Shown: positions 46,134 through 55,010, counted from the stretch's first letter. The stretch is DNA of 64,000 nt from DASQMT01 sp963835735 (GCA_963835735.1 CAWIGP010000005.1:434001-498000), one strand, 5' to 3'. A program made the numbers and translations. Notes: generated by a model from the sequence alone, not told the origin.

Positions 46134-46155
46134 CGAGCGGCCCGTGGGCCGCTCG
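46134..46155 (-). terminator. Strong hairpin after tRNA-Asn
   Basis: Ten-base perfect arms (46134-46143 and 46146-46155) fold into a GC-rich stem 9 bases downstream of the tRNA-Asn 3' end. Only a weak T-containing stretch follows on the minus strand. Confidence 0.6.
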
Positions 46156-46164
46156 CGCGAAATA

Positions 46165-46238
46165 CTCCGGGGGTGGGACTCGAACCCACAACCATCGCCT
46201 TAACAGGGCGCCGCTCTGCCTGATTGAGCTACCCCGGA
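46165..46238 (-). tRNA. tRNA-Asn (GTT)
   Basis: Complete cloverleaf: acceptor TCCGGGG/CCCCGGA with discriminator G, anticodon stem CGCCC/GGGCG around loop CTGTTAA (anticodon GTT), T arm GTGGG-TTCGAGT-CCCAC. No CCA is encoded. The 15 bases at its 5' end are repeated immediately upstream. Confidence 0.93.
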
Positions 46239-46256
46239 CCGTGAGCTACCCCGGAC
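46225..46256 (-). repeat. 15-bp direct repeat of the tRNA-Asn 5' end
   Basis: TGAGCTACCCCGGAC (plus strand) occurs at 46225-46239 inside the tRNA and again at 46242-46256 just outside its 5' end, period 17. It could be slippage or a footprint of an event at the tRNA. Confidence 0.8.
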
Positions 46257-46286
46257 GGGTCGCTCGCTCGGCGTCCATAGTAGGAG

Positions 46287-46952
46287 TTATCCGACGGTCG
46301 CGATGCCCGCTTCGACCTCGGCATGGCAGTTCGCGCAGAGGAGCACGCACTTGCGCGCCTCCTCGCGGCAGCGCTCCAGCGACCGGGCAACTCCGCGCAG
46401 CCCGAGGGCGAACGACTTGGTGTCGGGATCGAGGTGGTGGAACTGCAGCGCGCCGATATAGCGGTCGTATCCGCACAGCGAGCAGCTCCCGCCGGCCTCA
46501 TCGACCAGCAGTGCCTTGATCTTGCGCCGCCGATCGACGACCCGCTCCTTGCGGCAGCGCTCGCAGCGATGGTGGTCGGTCGGGCTGTACTTGATGAAGG
46601 TCGTGAACCCGTGGACCGGGCACTCGCGCTCCACCGTCCGCGCATCGCTCCCCCGCGGCTGGGCGCCGCGGCGCGTCTTGAGCCCGTGCTTCTTGAGCCA
46701 GTGCTGCACCGTCGCGTAGCTCACCCCGAGCTGCTCGCCGATCGCGCGCACGGACAGGCCGGCCGCCACGAGCGGCTCGAGCTGCTCGCGCGCGACACCG
46801 CCGCGGGGCGCGTGCTTGGCGGCGTGCGTCGAGGCGAGGCCGTGCTTCGCGACCCAGTAGGCGACCGTGCTCGGGTCGCGGCCGAGCTCGCGCGCGATCG
46901 ACTCGATCGAGCGGCCGGCGGCGAGCTGGGCGTGGAGCCAGGTGCGGTCCAT
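46287..46952 (-). CDS. Double helix-turn-helix protein with C-terminal HNH nuclease-like zinc domain
   Basis: A 221-residue protein. Two related HTH units (IESIARELGRDPSTVAYWVAKHGL and VRAIGEQLGVSYATVQHWLKKHGL; the first quoted in part as SIARELGRDPSTVAYW) precede a zinc pair CPVHG...CERCRKER and an HNH-like module: CSLCGY, LQFHHLDP, LLCANCHAEVE. ATG 46952 has TAGTGT 8 bases upstream. It lies 48 bases from tRNA-Asn, a setting seen for mobile or homing-type nucleases, though no element boundaries are visible. Confidence 0.75.
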   Translation of the reverse strand: MDRTWLHAQLAAGRSIESIARELGRDPSTVAYWVAKHGLASTHAAKHAPRGGVAREQLEPLVAAGLSVRAIGEQLGVSYATVQHWLKKHGLKTRRGAQPRGSDARTVERECPVHGFTTFIKYSPTDHHRCERCRKERVVDRRRKIKALLVDEAGGSCSLCGYDRYIGALQFHHLDPDTKSFALGLRGVARSLERCREEARKCVLLCANCHAEVEAGIATVG

Positions 46953-47008
46953 TGGTACGAACACTAGTTCGGGTGGCGGACGGAAGGGGACGCTGTAGCG
47001 TTCGGCGC

Positions 47009-47500
47009 ATGGACCTGCATCCGGGCGAGGAGCTCGTGTTCGAGGGTCATCCCTCGTGGCGCGCCGTGCTGAATTTCTACGTCATCGGGGTCGTGATCGC
47101 CGCGGTCGCGGCGGCGATCGGCGCGCTCGTGTCCGGCGCCGCGCTCGCGGTCGTCATCGGCGCGGTCGTGCTCGGGCTCGTGATCGTCGCCGGGCTGATC
47201 AAGCGCCAGGCGACGCGCTACGTGATCACGAGCGAGCGGCTGCACATCCGCCACGGGCTCCTGTCCAAACGGACGCAGGAGACCCGCGTGCAGCGGGTGC
47301 AGAACGTCAACACCGAGCAGACGTTCTTCGCGCGCATGCTGCAGATCGGCACCGTCGACTTCGACACGGCAGGCACCGACGACTCCGAGTTCCGCTTCGT
47401 CGGCGTCGCGAACCCGCACGAGGTCGTGCGCGCGGTCGACCGCGCGCAGCGCGCCGCGGCGGCCGAGCCGCGCGACCGCGTCTCTCCGGACCCCCTCTGA
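47009..47500 (+). CDS. Bacterial PH-domain (bPH2/YdbS-like) membrane protein
   Basis: A 163-residue protein. It starts MDLHPGEELVFEGHPSWRA, has two TM helices (about 22-65), then a PH-like domain (TRYVITSERLHIRHGLLSKRTQETRVQRVQNVNTEQTF in parts) ending VANPHEVVRAVDRA. TAGCGT sits 7 bases before the ATG. It is divergent from the HTH-HNH gene and convergent with dnaG. Role unknown; family members are membrane-stress or secretion linked in some species. Confidence 0.85.
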   Translation: MDLHPGEELVFEGHPSWRAVLNFYVIGVVIAAVAAAIGALVSGAALAVVIGAVVLGLVIVAGLIKRQATRYVITSERLHIRHGLLSKRTQETRVQRVQNVNTEQTFFARMLQIGTVDFDTAGTDDSEFRFVGVANPHEVVRAVDRAQRAAAAEPRDRVSPDPL

Positions 47501-47507
47501 GCTCGCG

Positions 47508-49304
47508 TCAGCGCGCGACGAAGCGCGGGCTGAGGTTCGCCGACTGGCGGCGCCCGTACTCGCGCTGGACCTGAGATCGCTCGGCGGCCAGCGCATGCAC
47601 CGGCTCGCCTGCGCCCTTGGCCGCCGCGATCGCGCGGTCGAGCCGGTGCAGGTCCAGCAGCAGGCGCTCGAGCTCCAGCGCCGCCGGGTCGGCGTCGAGA
47701 TCACCCGCGTTGATGACCAGCTCGGCGACCAGCCGGGCAAGGTCGTCGGCGTCGGGCGGGAGCGACTGTCCCGGATGCTCGAGGTGCTCGGCGAGGTAGT
47801 GCGCGGCGCGGCGGGTGAGGTCGAGCGAGAACATCGCGTCGATGTCCATCTCCTCGAGCGCGACGCGGCCGGCGTCCTTGATCGCCAGGCAGCGCGCCAG
47901 GAACAGGCGCTCGGTGCCTTCGCGGCGGTCGACCGAAGTGACCGCCCGCGCCGGCGGAGAAGGCGCCGGTCGCCCGTTCGCCCGCGGCGCGCTGCGCAGC
48001 GCCTCCTGGGTCATGCTCTCCGACATCTGCAGCCGGTTGGCGACGAGTTGGATCAGGTCGTACTGCACCGGGCCGGGATCGAGCCGCGTGATCACCGGGG
48101 CGACGACCCGCAGTGCGGCTTCGCGGCCCTCGGGCGTCGCCAGGTCGCCCTGGTCGAGCGCGCGCTCGACCTCGAAACGGGCGATCGGCACTGCGCGCTC
48201 GAGCAGCCCGCGCATCGACTCCGCGCCCTGTCGCTGCACGACGTCGGCGGGATCGAGACCGGGCGGCAGCCGCACGACACGGAACGCCAGCCCGCCCGTC
48301 TTCCCGCGCTTGCTCATCTCGTCGAGCGCGAGCGCCTTGCCGACGGCCTCCTGCCCGGCAGCGTCCGGGTCCTGGCAGAACAGCACCGCCGGCGCGAGCC
48401 GGCGCAGCGCGTGCGCCTGGGCGTCGGTCAGCGCGGTGCCCATCGAGCACACCGCCTCGGGCACGCCCGCCTGACGCAGCGCGATCACGTCCGTGTAACC
48501 CTCGACCAGCACGACGCGCCCGGCCCGCGCGGCGGCCCCGCGCGCCAGGTCTGCGCCGTAGACGAGCCCACCCTTGTGGAACAGGTCCGACTCTGACGTG
48601 TTGAGGTACTTCGGCCGGTCGTCGGGAGAGAGCGCCCGGGCGCCGAACCCGAGCACGTGGCCCTTGGGATCCGCGAGCGGGAACATGATCCGCCCCCGGA
48701 ACCGGTCCAGCAGCCCGGACCCGTCGCGCCGGCGCGACGCCAGGCCCGCCGCGAGCAGCTCGCTCTCGGAGTACCCCGCCGCCCGCGACGCGCCGACGAC
48801 GCGATCCCACGAGCCCGGCGAGAAGCCGACCCGGAACTCCCGCAGCGCGCCCTCCTGCAACCCGCGCCGTGTCAGATACTCACGCGCGGGGGCGGCCTCC
48901 GCCGACTCCCACAGCACGCGCGCGTAGTAGGCCGCGGTCCGCTCGAGCAGCGCCAGCAGCCGCTCGCGGCGCGAGCGCCGCTCCGCCTCGCGCGGTTCCT
49001 CGGCCTCGCGCTCGAGCTCGATCCCGGCCCGCTCGGCGAGCGCCTCCAGCGCGCCGGCGAAGTCAAGCCCCTCGGTCTCCATCACGAACTTGTAGACGTC
49101 GCCGCCCGCCCCGCAGCCGAAGCAGTGGTAGAGCTTCTCCACCGGCTCGATCCCGAACGACGGCGTGCGCTCGTCGTGGAACGGGCACAGACCCGTCATA
49201 CGGCGCGGCCCGGCGGGCTTGAGCTCGGTCCGCGCCCCGACCAGCTCGACGAAGTCGACCGCGTCGCGGACGCGCTCGCGCGAGTCGTCGGTGTAGCGCG
49301 CCAT
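47508..49304 (-). CDS. dnaG: DNA primase
   Basis: A 598-residue primase. CHC2 zinc finger (CPFHDERTPSF ... YHCFGCGAGGD), primase core with RFRGRIMFPLADPKGHVLGF, TOPRIM Glu (VVLVEGYTDVIAL) and Asp (FCQDPDAAGQEA), and a C-terminal DnaB-binding region. Its ATG overlaps the dgt stop. Makes RNA primers at the replication fork. Confidence 0.95.
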   Translation of the reverse strand: MARYTDDSRERVRDAVDFVELVGARTELKPAGPRRMTGLCPFHDERTPSFGIEPVEKLYHCFGCGAGGDVYKFVMETEGLDFAGALEALAERAGIELEREAEEPREAERRSRRERLLALLERTAAYYARVLWESAEAAPAREYLTRRGLQEGALREFRVGFSPGSWDRVVGASRAAGYSESELLAAGLASRRRDGSGLLDRFRGRIMFPLADPKGHVLGFGARALSPDDRPKYLNTSESDLFHKGGLVYGADLARGAAARAGRVVLVEGYTDVIALRQAGVPEAVCSMGTALTDAQAHALRRLAPAVLFCQDPDAAGQEAVGKALALDEMSKRGKTGGLAFRVVRLPPGLDPADVVQRQGAESMRGLLERAVPIARFEVERALDQGDLATPEGREAALRVVAPVITRLDPGPVQYDLIQLVANRLQMSESMTQEALRSAPRANGRPAPSPPARAVTSVDRREGTERLFLARCLAIKDAGRVALEEMDIDAMFSLDLTRRAAHYLAEHLEHPGQSLPPDADDLARLVAELVINAGDLDADPAALELERLLLDLHRLDRAIAAAKGAGEPVHALAAERSQVQREYGRRQSANLSPRFVAR

Positions 49305-50362
49305 CAGCTCGCCAGGCCCTGCGGGACGAAGCGCTCCTGCCAGGCGCGTATCGCGAAGCGGTCGGTCATCCCGGCGAGGTAGTCGATCACGCGGTCTGCC
49401 TCCGACCCGCCGGTGGGCAGCTCGTCCGGGTGCTCCGCGTACCAGTCGAACAGGCCGCGCAGCACGCGCTCGATCTTCACGTGCTCGGCGCGCGCGATCG
49501 GCCCGAGGTACACGCGGTCGAACATGAACGTCCGCAGCCGCAGCATCGCGCCGCCGACGGGCTCGCCCTGCACGATGTCCCCGGCGCGCTCGGAGTGCTC
49601 GACGAGGTCGTGGACTAGCGTGTCGATCCGGCGCGAGCCCGTGTCCCCCAGGATCGCGATGTCCTCGGCCGGGAGGTCGCCGGGGGCGATCACGCCGGCG
49701 CGCAGCGCGTCGTCGATGTCGTGGTTGATGTACGCGATCCGGTCGACGAGGCGGACGATCTTGCCCTCGAGCGTCGCCGGCTCCCCCGCGCCGCTGGAGT
49801 GGCGGAGGATCCCGTCGCGCACCGGCGCGGTGAGGTTCAGGTCCTCGGTCACCTCGACCACACGCAGCGAGTGCTCGTTGTGGCGGAAGCCGCGGCCGTA
49901 GCGCTCGCGGCCGGCGCGGTCGAGCACGTCCTCGCCGATGTGCCCGAACGGCGGGTGGCCGAGGTCGTGGCCGAGCCCGATCGCCTCCGTGAGGTCCTCG
50001 TTGAGCCGCAGCGCGCGCGCCACCGTGCGCGAGATCTGCGTCGTCTCCAGCGTGTGGGTCAGGCGCGTGCGGTAGTGGTCGCCCTCCGGCGCCACGAACA
50101 CCTGCGTCTTGTGCTTGAGCCGGCGGAACGCCTTGCAGTGGACGATGCGGTCGCGGTCGCGCTGGAACGGCGTGCGCAGCCCGCAGTCGTCCTCCGGGCG
50201 CACGCGGTCGGCCGGGTAGGAACGGGTCGCCGCCGGGGCGAGCGCGCCGTCCTCCCACGCGCGGATGCGGGCCTCGAACCCTTCGTCGACGGCGGAGACG
50301 GTCACGCCGTCCATGATGACGCGCGGCCCGGTCCCGAAGGGCGGGCTGCGCAGATTTGTCAC
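49304..50362 (-). CDS. dgt: Deoxyguanosinetriphosphate triphosphohydrolase-like protein
   Basis: A 352-residue HD-domain dNTPase: RTPFQRDRDRIVHCKAFRRLKHKTQVF, RTRLTHTLETTQISRTVAR, GLGHDLGHPPFGHIGE (HD) and LVDRIAYINHDIDDAL. The start is taken as GTG 50362 because it overlaps the recO stop (GTGA); ATG 50314 is an alternative. The recO-dgt-dnaG order is common in actinobacteria. Confidence 0.9.
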   Translation of the reverse strand: MTNLRSPPFGTGPRVIMDGVTVSAVDEGFEARIRAWEDGALAPAATRSYPADRVRPEDDCGLRTPFQRDRDRIVHCKAFRRLKHKTQVFVAPEGDHYRTRLTHTLETTQISRTVARALRLNEDLTEAIGLGHDLGHPPFGHIGEDVLDRAGRERYGRGFRHNEHSLRVVEVTEDLNLTAPVRDGILRHSSGAGEPATLEGKIVRLVDRIAYINHDIDDALRAGVIAPGDLPAEDIAILGDTGSRRIDTLVHDLVEHSERAGDIVQGEPVGGAMLRLRTFMFDRVYLGPIARAEHVKIERVLRGLFDWYAEHPDELPTGGSEADRVIDYLAGMTDRFAIRAWQERFVPQGLAS

Positions 50363-51078
50363 GGTCGGACCGGCCTTAGGCGCAGATGCGCGTGATACTC
50401 GAGCGTTTCCAGGATCGCCCGCTCCGCCTGGGCGAGCGCGCGCGGCGGGGCGTCGGGCGCCTCGGCCAGCGGGCGGCCGAGCGCGCCGACCATGAAGTCG
50501 TGCGCGTCCTGGCCGAGGTCGAAGGCACTCGCCTCGCACGCCGGGCAGACGACGCCGCCGGCGGCGCCGGAGAAGCCGACGAGGTGCTCCGCCTCACCGC
50601 AGCCGGCGCACGCGGCCAGTTGCGGCGCGAACCCGGCGCCCAGCAGCAGCTTGAGCCGGAACGCGAGCGCGTTGGCGCGCGTCGCGCGCCCCGGGTCGGC
50701 GTCGAGCAGCGCGAGCTGGCTGGCGAGCAGGTGGTAGACCCCTTCGTGCGCGTCGTGGTCGTCGAACATGCGCACGACCGCGTCGCACGCGCGCGCCGCA
50801 CCGTCGAGCGCGCCGCCGTGCTCGCGCAGCCTCGGATAGCCATGGATCGTCTCCGCGCTGGTCACCGTGAACAGGTCGCTGCGCCCCTGGTAGAGGACGA
50901 GCCGGAGCCTGAAGTAGGGTTCCAGCCGCCCGCCGAAGCGCGACTTGGCCCGCCGCACGCCCTTGGCGATCGCGGAGAGCCGGCCGCGATCGGGGGTGAA
51001 GAGGTGAAGGATGCGGTCGGCCTCGCCGTAGCGCATCGACCGGAGCACGATCGCCTCGGTCTTCAGGCTGCCCGGCAT
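50359..51078 (-). CDS. recO: DNA repair protein RecO
   Basis: A 239-residue protein. N-terminal OB fold (KTEAIVLRSMRYGEADRILHLFTPDRGRLSAIAKGVRR in parts), helical middle, and a zinc site C-x2-C ... C-x2-C (CAGCGEAEHL, VCPACEASAF). Loads RecA with RecF/RecR. It is divergent from glutaredoxin with only 24 bases between the starts. Confidence 0.93.
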   Translation of the reverse strand: MPGSLKTEAIVLRSMRYGEADRILHLFTPDRGRLSAIAKGVRRAKSRFGGRLEPYFRLRLVLYQGRSDLFTVTSAETIHGYPRLREHGGALDGAARACDAVVRMFDDHDAHEGVYHLLASQLALLDADPGRATRANALAFRLKLLLGAGFAPQLAACAGCGEAEHLVGFSGAAGGVVCPACEASAFDLGQDAHDFMVGALGRPLAEAPDAPPRALAQAERAILETLEYHAHLRLRPVRP

Positions 51079-51102
51079 CGACGAACTATCCTTTCTGAAG
51101 TA
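51079..51102. promoter_or_regulatory. 24-bp bidirectional start region between recO and glutaredoxin
   Basis: The whole gap between the two divergent ATGs is 24 bases. TATCCT (51087-51092) could be the -10 box of the glutaredoxin gene. The same bases read on the minus strand give GATAGT six bases before the recO ATG. The -35 regions must therefore lie inside the opposite coding sequences. Confidence 0.45.
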
Positions 51103-51360
51103 ATGGCTCGAGTCACGGTCTACACCACTGAACCTTGCGGCTACTGCCGGACGGCAAAGGCGCTGCTGGACCGGCGCGGGATCCCATACGAGGAGATCAA
51201 CCTGGCCAAGGACGCCGACGGCAGGGCCGCGCTCGTCGCGCGCACAGGCATGATGACCTTCCCGCAGGTGATCATCGACGGCGAGCCGATCGGCGGATTT
51301 CAGGAGCTCGCCGCGGCGGACCGAGCGGGCCGCCTGACCGAGTTCCGCGTCGCGGCCTGA
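51103..51360 (+). CDS. Glutaredoxin
   Basis: An 85-residue thiol redox protein: VTVYTTEPCGYCRTAKALL with the CGYC active site, the cis-Pro in MTFPQVIIDGEPIGGF, and a short C-terminus. Class I dithiol type. Its last 61 bases overlap the convergent mutM gene. Confidence 0.92.
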   Translation: MARVTVYTTEPCGYCRTAKALLDRRGIPYEEINLAKDADGRAALVARTGMMTFPQVIIDGEPIGGFQELAAADRAGRLTEFRVAA

Positions 51361-52193
51361 GGGCCCTGACGCGGCCGCGGCTGGCAGCGCTCGCACGCGT
51401 AGGTCCCGCGCCCGGCGGCGCGCAGCTTGCGCACGGGCCGACCGCACACCAGGCACGGCTCCCCCTCGCGCAGGTGGATCAGGAAACGGTCCTGGAACGA
51501 CCCCTCGACGCCGTCGGGATCGCGGAAGTCGTCGATCGACGCGCCCTTGGCGGCGATGCCCTCATCCAGCGACGCGACGACCGCGTCGCGCAGCCCGGCG
51601 ACCTGCCTGCGGGTGAGCCGGCCCGCCGGCCGCAGCGGGTGGATACCGGCGCGGAACAGCGCCTCGTCGGCATAGATGTTCCCCACGCCGGCGACCTTGC
51701 GCTGGTCGAGCAGGAACGCCTTGATCGGCGCGCGGCTGACCTTCGTGAGCGCGTACAGGTGCGCGCTCGTGAAGTCGGGAGAGAACGGCTCGACGCCGAG
51801 CCGGGCGGCGAGGAACTCGTCGCGCTCCGCGCCACCGAGCGCCAGCTCGCCGGTGCCGAAGCGCCGCGGGTCGTCGAAGAACAGCTCGTGCCCGTCGTCG
51901 AGCGCGAAGCGCACCCGTGAGTAGCGGGGCGGCTCCGGCGGGTCGAGCAGCAGCGTCCCCGTCATGCGCAGGTGCAGCATCAGGTGGACGTCGTCCTCGA
52001 GCTCCCAGATCAGGTACTTGCCGCGCCGGCCGAGCGCCTCGATCCGGCGCCCCTGCACCGCGGCCGCGACCTCCTCGCCCGCCAGCGGCCGGCACCAGCG
52101 CTCGTCGCTGACCTCCAGCGCGGTCAGCACGCGTCCCTCAACGTGGGGCGCCAGATGGAGGCGGATCGTCTCGACCTCGGGGAGCTCGGGCAT
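51300..52193 (-). CDS. mutM: Formamidopyrimidine-DNA glycosylase
   Basis: A 297-residue bifunctional glycosylase/lyase for oxidised purines. The catalytic N-terminus MPELPEVE (Pro2, Glu3), KYLIWELED, HLRMTGTL, and the C-terminal zinc finger CLVCGRPV ... CERC are seen. About 22 residues follow the finger, encoded antisense to the glutaredoxin 3' end. TAGTGT lies 8 bases before the ATG; GAGGAGGG directly abuts it. Confidence 0.95.
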   Translation of the reverse strand: MPELPEVETIRLHLAPHVEGRVLTALEVSDERWCRPLAGEEVAAAVQGRRIEALGRRGKYLIWELEDDVHLMLHLRMTGTLLLDPPEPPRYSRVRFALDDGHELFFDDPRRFGTGELALGGAERDEFLAARLGVEPFSPDFTSAHLYALTKVSRAPIKAFLLDQRKVAGVGNIYADEALFRAGIHPLRPAGRLTRRQVAGLRDAVVASLDEGIAAKGASIDDFRDPDGVEGSFQDRFLIHLREGEPCLVCGRPVRKLRAAGRGTYACERCQPRPRQGPQAATRNSVRRPARSAAASS

Positions 52194-52331
52194 CCCTCCT
52201 CACACTAGCCCGGATCCTCCGATTCTCGCGGCGCCTCGCCGCCGTCAGGATGCACCGCCAGTGCCGATCGGCCTCCTCCGAAGGGACGCCCCACGACGCC
52301 GAGGCATCCACGATGATCGGTGGATCCGGAC

Positions 52332-53477
52332 TTAGGTGAACGGCGTGCCGGGCAATGCGGGGGCGTCGCGACCGGCCAGCCAGCGCAGCACGCTCGCGCC
52401 GACGTCGGCGAACGCGCCGTCGTGGCGCCCGCCCGCGTGGCGCGCGAGCAGCGGCACGTGCTCGCGCGTGTGGTCGGTGCCTGCCGACGCCGGGTCGCAG
52501 CCGTGATCCGCGGTGATGATCAGCAGGTCGCGCGCGGGGTCCAGCGCGCCGAGCCACGCCCCCACGGTGGCGTCGACCTCCTGCAGCGCACGGTGGAAGC
52601 CGTGCACGTCCTTGCGGTGGCCGAAGACCTGATCGGTATCGACGAGGTTCGTGAACACGAGCCCGTGGTCGAGCTCCTCGATCAGCGTGGTCGTCGCCGC
52701 GAGCGCGGCCTTGTTCGTCGCGCCCGGGTGCTCGTGGTCGACCCCGACGTGGTTGAAGACAGCGCCGATCTTGCCGACGGTGTGGACGGGGATGCCGTCG
52801 GCCTGCAGCTCGTCCAGGTAGGAGCGCGCGGGCGGGTCGAGCGCGAAGTCCCTGCGGCCCTCGGTGCGGTCGAACGCGCCGGGCGCGCCGGTGAACGGCC
52901 GCGCGATCACGCGTCCGATGGCGTGCTCGCCGCGCATGATCTCGCGCGCCGCCGCGCAGGCGGCATACAGCTCGTGCTCGGGCATCTCGTCCACGTGGGC
53001 GGCGATCTGCATGACCGAGTCGGCCGACGTGTACACGATCAGGTCGCCGGTGCGCAGGTGCTGCTCGCCGAAGTCGTCGATCACCGCGGTGCCCGAGTAC
53101 GGCCGGTTGCAGATCACGCCGCGGCCGGTCGCGTCGCGCAGCGGCTCGATCACGTCGGCGGGGAACCCCTGGGGATAGGTTCGTAGCGCGACCGGCGTGA
53201 CGACGCCCATCAGCTCCCAGTGGCCCGTGATCGTGTCCTTGCCGGGGCCGAGCGGATGGAGCCGGCCGTGGACGCCGGGTGCGTCCGCGGGCGGGCAGCC
53301 ACGCAAGGGCAGCGCGGAGCCGAGTCCGAGCCGCTGTAGCACCGGCAGCTCGAGCCCACCTGCGGCCTCGGCCACGTGGCCCAGCGTGTTCGCTCCGGCG
53401 TCGCCGTAGTCGGCCGAGTCGGGCAGCTCACCCGCGCCGCAGGCGTCGAGCACGATCACGAACGCGCGCCGCTTCAC
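52332..53477 (-). CDS. deoB: Phosphopentomutase
   Basis: A 381-residue alkaline phosphatase-superfamily mutase interconverting (deoxy)ribose 1- and 5-phosphates. Metal motifs: IVLDACGAGELPDSADYGD, the phospho-Thr in ANTLGHV, NLVDTDQVFGHR, ITADHGCDP and TDHTREHVP. The GTG start fits the conserved N-terminus. It follows xerD by 14 bases. Confidence 0.93.
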   Translation of the reverse strand: MKRRAFVIVLDACGAGELPDSADYGDAGANTLGHVAEAAGGLELPVLQRLGLGSALPLRGCPPADAPGVHGRLHPLGPGKDTITGHWELMGVVTPVALRTYPQGFPADVIEPLRDATGRGVICNRPYSGTAVIDDFGEQHLRTGDLIVYTSADSVMQIAAHVDEMPEHELYAACAAAREIMRGEHAIGRVIARPFTGAPGAFDRTEGRRDFALDPPARSYLDELQADGIPVHTVGKIGAVFNHVGVDHEHPGATNKAALAATTTLIEELDHGLVFTNLVDTDQVFGHRKDVHGFHRALQEVDATVGAWLGALDPARDLLIITADHGCDPASAGTDHTREHVPLLARHAGGRHDGAFADVGASVLRWLAGRDAPALPGTPFT

Positions 53478-53491
53478 GGCGCGTCATGGTG

Positions 53492-54427
53492 TCAGTCCTG
53501 CCGGGCGCGCGGGTGGGCGTCGAAGTAGACGTCCCTGAGCCGGTCGGCGGAGAGGTGCGTGTAGAGCTGGGTCGTGGCGATGTCGGCGTGGCCAAGCATC
53601 TCCTGCAGCGAGCGCAGGTCGCAGCCGCCGGCCAGCAGATGCGTCGCGAACGTGTGGCGCAGCGTGTGCGGGCTCATCTTCGCGGCCAGACCGGCGCTCG
53701 CGGCGTGGCGCTGGACGATCTTGTAGAGGCCCTGGCGCGTGAGCCCGCCGCCGCGCTGGTTGAGGAACAGCCGCGCCTCCCAGCGCTCGCCGACCAGGCG
53801 CGGCCGGCCGCGCTGCAGGTAGGCGGTCAGGGCGGACGCCGCCGCCGAGCCGACCGGCACTAGCCGCTCCTTCGCTCCCTTCCCGCGGGCGCGCAGGATC
53901 CCGGCCTCGAGGTCGACGTCGCCGACCTCGAGCCCGATCGCCTCCGACGCCCGCAGCCCGCAGGCGTACATCGTCTCCAGCAGCGCGCGGTCGCGCAGCG
54001 CCGGGGGCTCGGTCCCGCGCGGCTGCCGCAGCAGCTCGGCGACCTCGTCGCGGGAGAGCACCTGGGGCAGCTTGCGGCTCTGCTTGGGCGCGCGCAGGTG
54101 CGCGGTCGGGTCTCCTTCGAGGACGGACGTACGGCGCAGGTGGCGGTAGAACGAGCGCAGGCAGGCGACCTTGCGCTGCAGTGTGGCCGGCGCGGCGGGC
54201 GGCCTATCGTCCCGGCCGGAGGCGATCTCGCTCGCGAACGCGCTCAGCTCGCGGTGGCCGACGGTCAGCGCGTCGTGCCCGGAGCGGCGGAGCCACTGGC
54301 CGTACTGCAGCAGGTCGGAGCGATACGCCTCGAGCGTGTTGCGCGACAGGCCGCGCTCGAACTCGAGGTAGGCGAGAAAGTCGAGCAGCAGGTGCTCGAA
54401 CGGCTGGGTCCCGGTCGCGACGGCCAC
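53492..54427 (-). CDS. xerD: Tyrosine recombinase XerD
   Basis: A 311-residue site-specific recombinase for chromosome dimer resolution. N-terminal SAM-like DNA-binding domain (FLAYLEFERGLSRNTLEAY); catalytic Arg in YACGLRASEA, Lys in GKGAKERLV, HxxR in SPHTLRHTFATHLL, His in LGHADIATTQLYTH with the nucleophile Tyr. It sits among housekeeping genes, so it is the chromosomal Xer rather than a mobile integrase. Confidence 0.92.
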   Translation of the reverse strand: MAVATGTQPFEHLLLDFLAYLEFERGLSRNTLEAYRSDLLQYGQWLRRSGHDALTVGHRELSAFASEIASGRDDRPPAAPATLQRKVACLRSFYRHLRRTSVLEGDPTAHLRAPKQSRKLPQVLSRDEVAELLRQPRGTEPPALRDRALLETMYACGLRASEAIGLEVGDVDLEAGILRARGKGAKERLVPVGSAAASALTAYLQRGRPRLVGERWEARLFLNQRGGGLTRQGLYKIVQRHAASAGLAAKMSPHTLRHTFATHLLAGGCDLRSLQEMLGHADIATTQLYTHLSADRLRDVYFDAHPRARQD

Positions 54428-54482
54428 GGTGGGAGGTGATTCGCCGCCGGCCGCGCGGCGCCTGCCCGCCGCAACGCCGCGT

Positions 54483-55010
54483 TCAGAGGCGATCGCGCAG
54501 CATCAGCAGCCCGATCAGCGTCTTGGCGTCGCGGCAGGCCGCGATCGTCCGGTCCAGCCCCGCCAACGGGTGCGGCTCGACGTCGATCCGCTCGCCGGCG
54601 ATCTGCCGGCCGGGCTCTTCGCTGAGGCCGGTCGCCAGATATACGTGGCACTGCTCGTCGGTGAAGCCCGCCGACGTGTAGTACGTCGTCAGGTGCTCCC
54701 AGTGCTCGGCGGCCTTGCCGATCTCCTCGGCCAGCTCGCGGATCCCGGCCTCGAGCGGCGTCTCGCCGGGTTCGTCGAGCTTGCCCGCCGGCAACTCGAG
54801 CAGGTCGGGCTCGCCGGTCGCCTCGCGCGGCTGGCGCACGAGCCACACCCGCTCACCGTCGTGAGCGACGATCGCCACCGAGCCCGGGTGCACGACCCAC
54901 TGGCGCGCGACCTCGCCGCCGTCCTCGTGGCGGAACCTGCCCTCGCGGACGTCGAAGACGGCGCCCTCGAACACCGTGTGCGCATCTAGCCGCTCGAATC
55001 GGGAGCTCAT
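54483..55010 (-). CDS. Nudix hydrolase, ADP-ribose pyrophosphatase-like
   Basis: A 175-residue protein. Nudix box G-x5-E-x7-REL-x-EE-x-G is visible from GKLDEPGETPLEAG to RELAEEIGKA. The upstream strand LELPAGKLD and the MSSRFERLDAHTVFEG start match ADP-ribose pyrophosphatases. It is coupled to the peptidase by an ATGA overlap. Confidence 0.88.
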   Translation of the reverse strand: MSSRFERLDAHTVFEGAVFDVREGRFRHEDGGEVARQWVVHPGSVAIVAHDGERVWLVRQPREATGEPDLLELPAGKLDEPGETPLEAGIRELAEEIGKAAEHWEHLTTYYTSAGFTDEQCHVYLATGLSEEPGRQIAGERIDVEPHPLAGLDRTIAACRDAKTLIGLLMLRDRL

